From the NCBI GenBank assembly GCA_947632525.1, contig CANRPQ010000044.1:1-9725 (forward strand): a stretch of DNA of 9,725 nucleotides, given 5' to 3'. Source of the stretch: an uncultured Clostridia bacterium (GTDB taxonomy: Bacteria; Bacillota; Clostridia; TANB77; CAG-508). This document shows positions 5,973-9,725 of the stretch, piece by piece. Below the pieces are notes generated by a model. That model ran no database searches and had not been told where the DNA came from. It was given only the letters and a program-made list of their open reading frames with translations. The first letter of the stretch is position 1. Each line of letters opens with the position of its first letter. The translations under genes were made by a program, and so were the position numbers.

Positions 5973-7202
5973 TTAACTTACCTTTTTAGTATCATTTTCT
6001 TCCTTAACTTTTTTCTTATAGTTTCCTTCTGAAATAAAAGTATTTCTTAAATTACGCATTGCACCTAATTCAACTAATTTAGATTTATAAAATTGAATAA
6101 TTTTATAGTATTTGTTTTCATCATTACGTAATTTTTTTAAATCGTTACGTAAAAATAATACTTGTTTTTCTTGAATATAGGTAATATAATCAGAATCTTT
6201 TTTCTTATTAATTTCTTGGAACTGCTTCCAGAAGTTTTTATATTCTTCTCTTAATGCAGGTTTGTCCCAATAAATTTTAGTAGATAATAATTTAACATTA
6301 TATTCTTCTATTAAATTAATTAATAAAGAATATGCTTTTTCTTGTTTACGTGCTATTTTAGTATCTACAATAAGACTTCTAGTATCGTTTAGCAATTTTT
6401 CATAGCATTGTTCAGCTACAATAAGTGGTAAGCTATGGGTAAATAACTTTCTGCTTAATGCTAAAAGTACCATGTTTTTTTCTATGTTATCATTTTGATC
6501 TAATTTACCTACTGTAAATTTTTCGAAATTTTGGTATTCTTCAACTATTTCTTTATAAACCTTATTTTCAGGTTCTTGTTCCATTTTCAATGGTAATATA
6601 TCTTCTATATATTCTTCAATTGTATAGAAAATTTTGTTATATATTTCTTCTTTAGTACTAGGAGTTAGATTATCAGCAAGCTTAATTGAGTAATGCTTTA
6701 GCAATCCTTTATATAAACTTTCCATTTGAGAAGCATATAATCGTTTATATTTTTGTAGTAAAGCTGGCTTATTTAAAGTATCAACTGTTTCATAGTCTAA
6801 ATTAAGTAAATACATTTGCTTTTTGTATTTATATTCTAGATATTCTGTCTCTTTTAAGTGAATAATAGAATAATATTTAGATAATGCATTTTTTTCAAAG
6901 TCTGTAGCTGTATCATTTTTTACTTTTTTATAAATAGAATCCATAATATATTTATCGATAGATTCTAAGTAAAGTGCATATATATCATCGAATTTCTTAG
7001 TAATTGCATCTTGCTTATCTTGGTCTTCTATTTTTTCGCTTTGCTTATACTGTTCAAACATTTTTAAAACATTATTTCTTTTAATAGAAATTAACATTCC
7101 ATTGATTCCAATTCTTGTTGGAGTTAGCAATTTTGTAATGGTATTACTAATTTTAGAGAAAAATGTTTTCTCCTGATATACTCTCAAACTTCTTTCTTCC
7201 AT
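5973..7202 (-). CDS. Unrecognised 409-residue charged helical protein
   Basis: I do not recognise this protein. It appears almost wholly alpha-helical and soluble: no signal peptide, no membrane segment, a single cysteine, many Lys and Glu, and about 33 tyrosines (8%). An N-terminal block, LLTPTRIGINGMLISIKRNN, is less charged and may be a structured core or docking segment. The remainder reads as long amphipathic helices (for example EYLEYKYKKQMYLL), and the tail is lysine-rich. I see no nucleotide-binding, metal-binding or catalytic motif. I chose the ATG at 7202, with AAAGGA 9 nt upstream inside the end of yqfD. A TTG at 7220 is also in frame but has no ribosome site. It lies between yqfD and ybeY, where phoH and pgpH are usual; it resembles neither. 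A role in sporulation or envelope biology is a guess from context. It is a real gene because of its length, ribosome site and tight packing. Confidence 0.85.
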   Translation of the reverse strand: MEERSLRVYQEKTFFSKISNTITKLLTPTRIGINGMLISIKRNNVLKMFEQYKQSEKIEDQDKQDAITKKFDDIYALYLESIDKYIMDSIYKKVKNDTATDFEKNALSKYYSIIHLKETEYLEYKYKKQMYLLNLDYETVDTLNKPALLQKYKRLYASQMESLYKGLLKHYSIKLADNLTPSTKEEIYNKIFYTIEEYIEDILPLKMEQEPENKVYKEIVEEYQNFEKFTVGKLDQNDNIEKNMVLLALSRKLFTHSLPLIVAEQCYEKLLNDTRSLIVDTKIARKQEKAYSLLINLIEEYNVKLLSTKIYWDKPALREEYKNFWKQFQEINKKKDSDYITYIQEKQVLFLRNDLKKLRNDENKYYKIIQFYKSKLVELGAMRNLRNTFISEGNYKKKVKEENDTKKVS

Positions 7203-7216
7203 GATAATCTTTCCTT

Positions 7217-8401
7217 TCAAAATACAATTTTTTCTTTCGTCGCAATGTTTTCAAGTACCTCATAGATTACTTCTACTTCCACATATTCATCTGTATGATT
7301 TTCTTGAATTTTTTTATCTTTTATGGAATCTTTATTTTCTATTTGCTCATCTAATTTTTGTGTAATTTGATTTATACCTATCTGTTTTGCCTCATCTAAA
7401 GAATATGAAACCTCTTGATTTTCGTACTCTTTATAGGTTGTTTTTTGAATTTCAATTGGCAAATAAAAATCAGAAAATAATCTTAATTTTTTTGTTTCTT
7501 CTATTGTATCATAATTTTTAAATTTTGAAACCTTTTTTGATAAATTTATTTGAAAATTATTTATCTTTACGGAATATTTATTTTCTTCATTTCCAGTTAG
7601 CTCTTTTTTAGTCTGCTTTAAGGGAATTTTTACTTTATCAGAATACCATACTTTTGCTTGTACTTCACCATTTGCATGTACATATCGCATACCAGTGTAC
7701 TTACCTTCTAGCCATCCCCCTATTAAAATGCTACCTTTTTTAACTATATCGCCTTCTTTTACTACGGGGGTGCCATTTAGTGCAGATACTTTTGTAATCA
7801 TTGCCTCTTTTGTTGCAACAATATTACAATATTCTTCTTCGGGGATAATATCTGGTTTTAAATCTGCTTCTACAATTTTTACAATTGCATTTGTTCCACT
7901 TATTTCAATACCTACCCACGCAATATCATCTCTTTGTAATCTTATCTGGTTTATTATTTCCTTTGTACTTAACCCTATTTTGCACTTTCCCGGTTTAAAA
8001 TTATTTTCATCTAATAATTGTTGTATTTCTTCTTTAGCTATTTTATCAGTTCCTATAATTTCAATATTCCATATAAAATTTGACAAAGCCCATATTCCAA
8101 TTATGACAATTAAAAATAGAATAATAAATATTTTTCTTTTTTTATAACGATTAAAGAAAAATGGTAAACCTTTTTTATTACATATTTTTATTCTACATTT
8201 GGTTTTCTTAGCTATTGTTTTTAATCTTTTAAAATCTTTAATACTTACATTTACTTTCATAATAGTTGTTTTTAATCTTTTTAAATTCCATAAAAAGATT
8301 TTTTCACTATTACATAAATTCATAAACTTTTCTATAGAGTATCCTTCTACTTCAATTGTTACATATCCTAAAAAATATGCCATTAGTATCTTAAAATACA
8401 T
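7217..8401 (-). CDS. yqfD: Sporulation protein YqfD
   Basis: A membrane-anchored sporulation protein of 394 residues (Bacillus subtilis YqfD is of about the same length). In Bacillus it is made in the mother cell under sigma-E and is needed for normal spore development; its biochemical role is unknown. Features: an N-terminal cytoplasmic part of about 85 residues, a basic stretch then one membrane segment (about 91-110), and a large domain beyond it with IEIIGTDKI (113-121) and VVKEGDIVKKGSILIGG, a biotinyl-like hairpin motif seen in this family. I chose the ATG at 8401 because AAGGGG lies 8 nt upstream and the N-terminus then matches the family. A TTG at 8452 overlaps the yqfC stop by 3 bp and would add 17 residues. 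It follows yqfC directly, the conserved pairing. Confidence 0.93.
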   Translation of the reverse strand: MYFKILMAYFLGYVTIEVEGYSIEKFMNLCNSEKIFLWNLKRLKTTIMKVNVSIKDFKRLKTIAKKTKCRIKICNKKGLPFFFNRYKKRKIFIILFLIVIIGIWALSNFIWNIEIIGTDKIAKEEIQQLLDENNFKPGKCKIGLSTKEIINQIRLQRDDIAWVGIEISGTNAIVKIVEADLKPDIIPEEEYCNIVATKEAMITKVSALNGTPVVKEGDIVKKGSILIGGWLEGKYTGMRYVHANGEVQAKVWYSDKVKIPLKQTKKELTGNEENKYSVKINNFQINLSKKVSKFKNYDTIEETKKLRLFSDFYLPIEIQKTTYKEYENQEVSYSLDEAKQIGINQITQKLDEQIENKDSIKDKKIQENHTDEYVEVEVIYEVLENIATKEKIVF

Positions 8402-8409
8402 TGCTTTAT

Positions 8410-8415
8410 CCCCTT
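8410..8415 (-). promoter_or_regulatory. Ribosome binding site supporting the ATG start of yqfD
   Basis: AAGGGG lies 8 nt before the ATG at 8401. The alternative TTG at 8452 overlaps the yqfC stop codon and has no purine-rich site at a usable distance, so a 394-residue product is preferred. Confidence 0.6.
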
Positions 8416-8448
8416 CTTTAAGTAATTCATTTATAAAGTTGTAATATA

Positions 8449-8754
8449 TCAATGATTATCTTCTATACTTTCAAAATCAATACTATCAATTTTTCCAGTA
8501 ACTAATAAGTCATCTGTTGTCATTTCTTCTAAGTTTAGTTCAAATCCATTAATATTTAAAATGCCAATATTAGTGCTTAATCTAATGTAAAAGTCCTGAT
8601 ACTCTAAAATTGCTTTGTAGTTTTCAATTAACATTTTTTCAAATCCTATAACCGTAACCTTAGGTATATTAGATGAAACTTCTTGTGGTATTTCCAATAT
8701 ACGATTAATTTTATTTGGCATGGTTTTGTTTTTACGCTTTTTTGAAATAGACAT
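8449..8754 (-). CDS. yqfC: Sporulation protein YqfC (YabP/YqfC family)
   Basis: A small cytoplasmic protein of 101 residues in the YabP/YqfC family, known from endospore formers and sigma-E-controlled in Bacillus subtilis; the molecular role is not established. Family marks are EIPQEVSSNIPKVTVIG (21-37), the IENY block (43-46) and the pattern VTGKIDSIDFE near the C-terminus. The N-terminus is basic (SKKRKNK). I chose the ATG at 8754, since GGAGG lies exactly 4 nt upstream. Starting at 8775 would place that site inside the gene. It lies 45 bp downstream of the pdaA-like gene and immediately before yqfD, its usual partner. It is assigned from sequence pattern and context together. Confidence 0.92.
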   Translation of the reverse strand: MSISKKRKNKTMPNKINRILEIPQEVSSNIPKVTVIGFEKMLIENYKAILEYQDFYIRLSTNIGILNINGFELNLEEMTTDDLLVTGKIDSIDFESIEDNH

Positions 8755-8799
8755 TTTTCCTCCATAACTCATCAAGCTATATATAATTTATTCATATTT

Positions 8800-9645
8800 C
8801 TAACGTTGGAATTGATCCAAACTTCTGAATTCATAACCCATTTTCTTTATTTCTTTAATACACTCATCTAGAATATTGCTATTATCTTTAGAAGTACCAT
8901 GTAGCAATAATACAGCTCCATTATGAATATTATCTAAGATTTTTTTCTTTCCATATTCTTCTCTTCCCTGTTTATTTTCGTCCCAGTCATCATAGGCAAA
9001 AGACCACATAACTGTTTTATATCCTAGAGAGTTTGTGTATGCTATAGTTCTTTCGCTATATTCACCTTTTGGTGGTCTAGTATATTTCATTTCATAGCCA
9101 AATTTTTCATATACAGATTTATGTAAATCCATCATTTCAGTTTTAATTTGCTCATTACTTATATCTGGCATACTTTTATGATTAACAGTATGGTTACCTA
9201 TTGTGTGTCCCTCTTCTATCATCTTTTTTACTAATTCTGGCTGTGAATTTACATAGTGCCCGGTTATAAAGAATGCTGCAGGTACTTGGTTTTCCTTTAA
9301 AACCGCTAAGATTTTTTCTGTATATCCAGCCTCATATCCATTATCGAAAGTTAAATATACATAAGGTAATTCAGGGTTTCCCATACAAATTCCGTCATAT
9401 TTATCAATAATTCTTTTATTAGTACTTCCTACATCAGGTTGTTTATGATTATCTTCTCTTTTAATTCCCCATCCTATTTTTTTATTACTTAAATCACCTG
9501 TAGAACTAGTTTGTACGGTATTATTTTCATATTTTGATTGAACAACAGCAAAAGTAAATGTAAATATTAAAAGTGCACTGCAGATTACACTAATTACTTT
9601 CCAATTTTCTTTTAAATTTTTTTTATTTATAAATTTCATATTCAT
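8800..9645 (-). CDS. pdaA: PdaA-type delta-lactam-biosynthetic de-N-acetylase (polysaccharide deacetylase)
   Basis: A NodB-fold deacetylase that removes the acetyl group from muramic acid during spore cortex formation, a step towards muramic delta-lactam. In the 281-residue model it has an N-terminal membrane anchor or signal (about 15-36), a linker, and the catalytic domain: TFDNGYE (99-105, catalytic base D101), metal ligands in GNHTVNH (150-156: H152 and H156), RPPKGEYSE (190-198) and LLHGTSKDN (247-255, H249). TFDNGYE, in place of the general TFDDGP, and the SKDN ending are characteristic of PdaA rather than chitin deacetylases. Start choice: the ATG at 9645 has GGA 7 nt upstream and gives a normal signal. 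Starts at 9687 and 9657 lack a usable site. In B. subtilis pdaA is forespore-expressed and is not beside yqfC; here it precedes yqfC by 45 bp. Confidence 0.93.
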   Translation of the reverse strand: MNMKFINKKNLKENWKVISVICSALLIFTFTFAVVQSKYENNTVQTSSTGDLSNKKIGWGIKREDNHKQPDVGSTNKRIIDKYDGICMGNPELPYVYLTFDNGYEAGYTEKILAVLKENQVPAAFFITGHYVNSQPELVKKMIEEGHTIGNHTVNHKSMPDISNEQIKTEMMDLHKSVYEKFGYEMKYTRPPKGEYSERTIAYTNSLGYKTVMWSFAYDDWDENKQGREEYGKKKILDNIHNGAVLLLHGTSKDNSNILDECIKEIKKMGYEFRSLDQFQR

Positions 9646-9665
9646 AACAAATTCCATTCCTTTCT

Positions 9666-9714
9666 CGCTTCGCTCAAAGGCACACATAGGAATGAAAGCC
9701 TTGAGTTTGAAGCG
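9666..9714 (-). other. Leader hairpin upstream of pdaA
   Basis: An imperfect inverted repeat. CGCTTC (9666-9671) pairs with GAAGCG (9709-9714), CTCAA (9673-9677) with TTGAG (9701-9705), and GGC (9679-9681) with GCC (9698-9700), giving 14 bp with an internal loop, one bulge and a 16-nt loop. In the transcript it would begin almost at the 5' end, directly after the candidate -10 box. It could stabilise the mRNA, be a remnant of an earlier terminator or be a dispersed palindrome. The function is not known. Confidence 0.45.
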
Positions 9715-9719
9715 TTATC

Positions 9720-9725
9720 ATTATA
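9720..9725 (-). promoter_or_regulatory. Candidate -10 box for the pdaA-yqfCD-ybeY unit (window edge)
   Basis: On the minus strand the window begins with a perfect TATAAT, placing a transcription start near 9712 and a leader of about 67 nt before pdaA. The -35 region lies outside the window, so the promoter cannot be confirmed or assigned to a sigma factor. Confidence 0.35.

Noticed and set aside
5611..5976. 121-codon plus-strand frame
   Set aside because: Antisense to ybeY, whose metal-binding motif is unambiguous.
7695..8147. 150-codon plus-strand frame
   Set aside because: Antisense to yqfD, with no upstream ribosome site or recognisable domain. The smaller frame at 8199-8444 is rejected for the same reason.
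9646..9687. Extended N-terminus of PdaA (MCAFERSEKG...)
   Set aside because: No ribosome site precedes the ATG at 9687, which lies within a hairpin. The extension would place charged residues before an otherwise typical signal anchor.

Overview
The window is very AT-rich. Every gene I can support lies on the minus strand, and the ribosome sites are of the strong GGAGG/AAAGGA type. The products (PdaA, YqfC, YqfD, a multi-subunit [FeFe]-hydrogenase) point to a low-GC, anaerobic, spore-forming member of the Clostridia. I cannot name the species from the sequence.

Reading in the direction of transcription (right to left), there are two blocks. Block 1 (about 9725 to 4533) is a sporulation and cell-envelope cluster: a PdaA-type muramic-lactam deacetylase (8800-9645), YqfC (8449-8754), YqfD (7217-8401), an unrecognised 409-residue helical protein (5973-7202), the rRNA endonuclease YbeY (5427-5933), and a fusion of an undecaprenol/diacylglycerol kinase to a PAP2-type phosphatase domain (4533-5393). 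This resembles the common Firmicute order yqfC-yqfD-phoH-(pgpH)-ybeY-dgkA-era. Here the unknown gene occupies the phoH/pgpH position, and a hydrogenase operon follows where cdd/era often lie. The genes are tightly packed (gaps of 14 to 47 bp), so they probably form one transcription unit. A candidate -10 box for it sits at the extreme right edge.

Block 2 (4343 to beyond position 1) is an NAD(H)-linked, probably electron-bifurcating [FeFe]-hydrogenase operon, hydC-hydB-hydA. HydC is NuoE-like. HydB is NuoF-like, with an N-terminal [2Fe-2S] domain and a C-terminal 2x[4Fe-4S] domain. HydA carries the H-cluster and runs off the left edge. Together they would couple NADH and reduced ferredoxin to H2. 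The operon has a good promoter (-35 TTGTAT, 17 bp, -10 TATAAT) with a tandem 8-bp direct repeat at 10-bp spacing against the -35 box. Nothing in the window encodes the maturases HydE/F/G.

The two blocks are separated by 267 bp holding a 125-bp, nearly perfect long inverted repeat (4373-4497). Its interior can fold into two further hairpins. It probably ends block 1, but it is more elaborate than an ordinary terminator. A second strong hairpin (1784-1832) lies in the 188-bp gap between hydB and hydA. There are no tRNA, rRNA, CRISPR, transposase or phage genes, and no gene-free stretch longer than 300 bp. The items most worth a second look are the unknown 409-residue protein, the 4373-4497 element, the promoter direct repeat, the hydB-hydA hairpin, the kinase-phosphatase fusion with its A-tract start, and the TSCSPGW variant in HydA.
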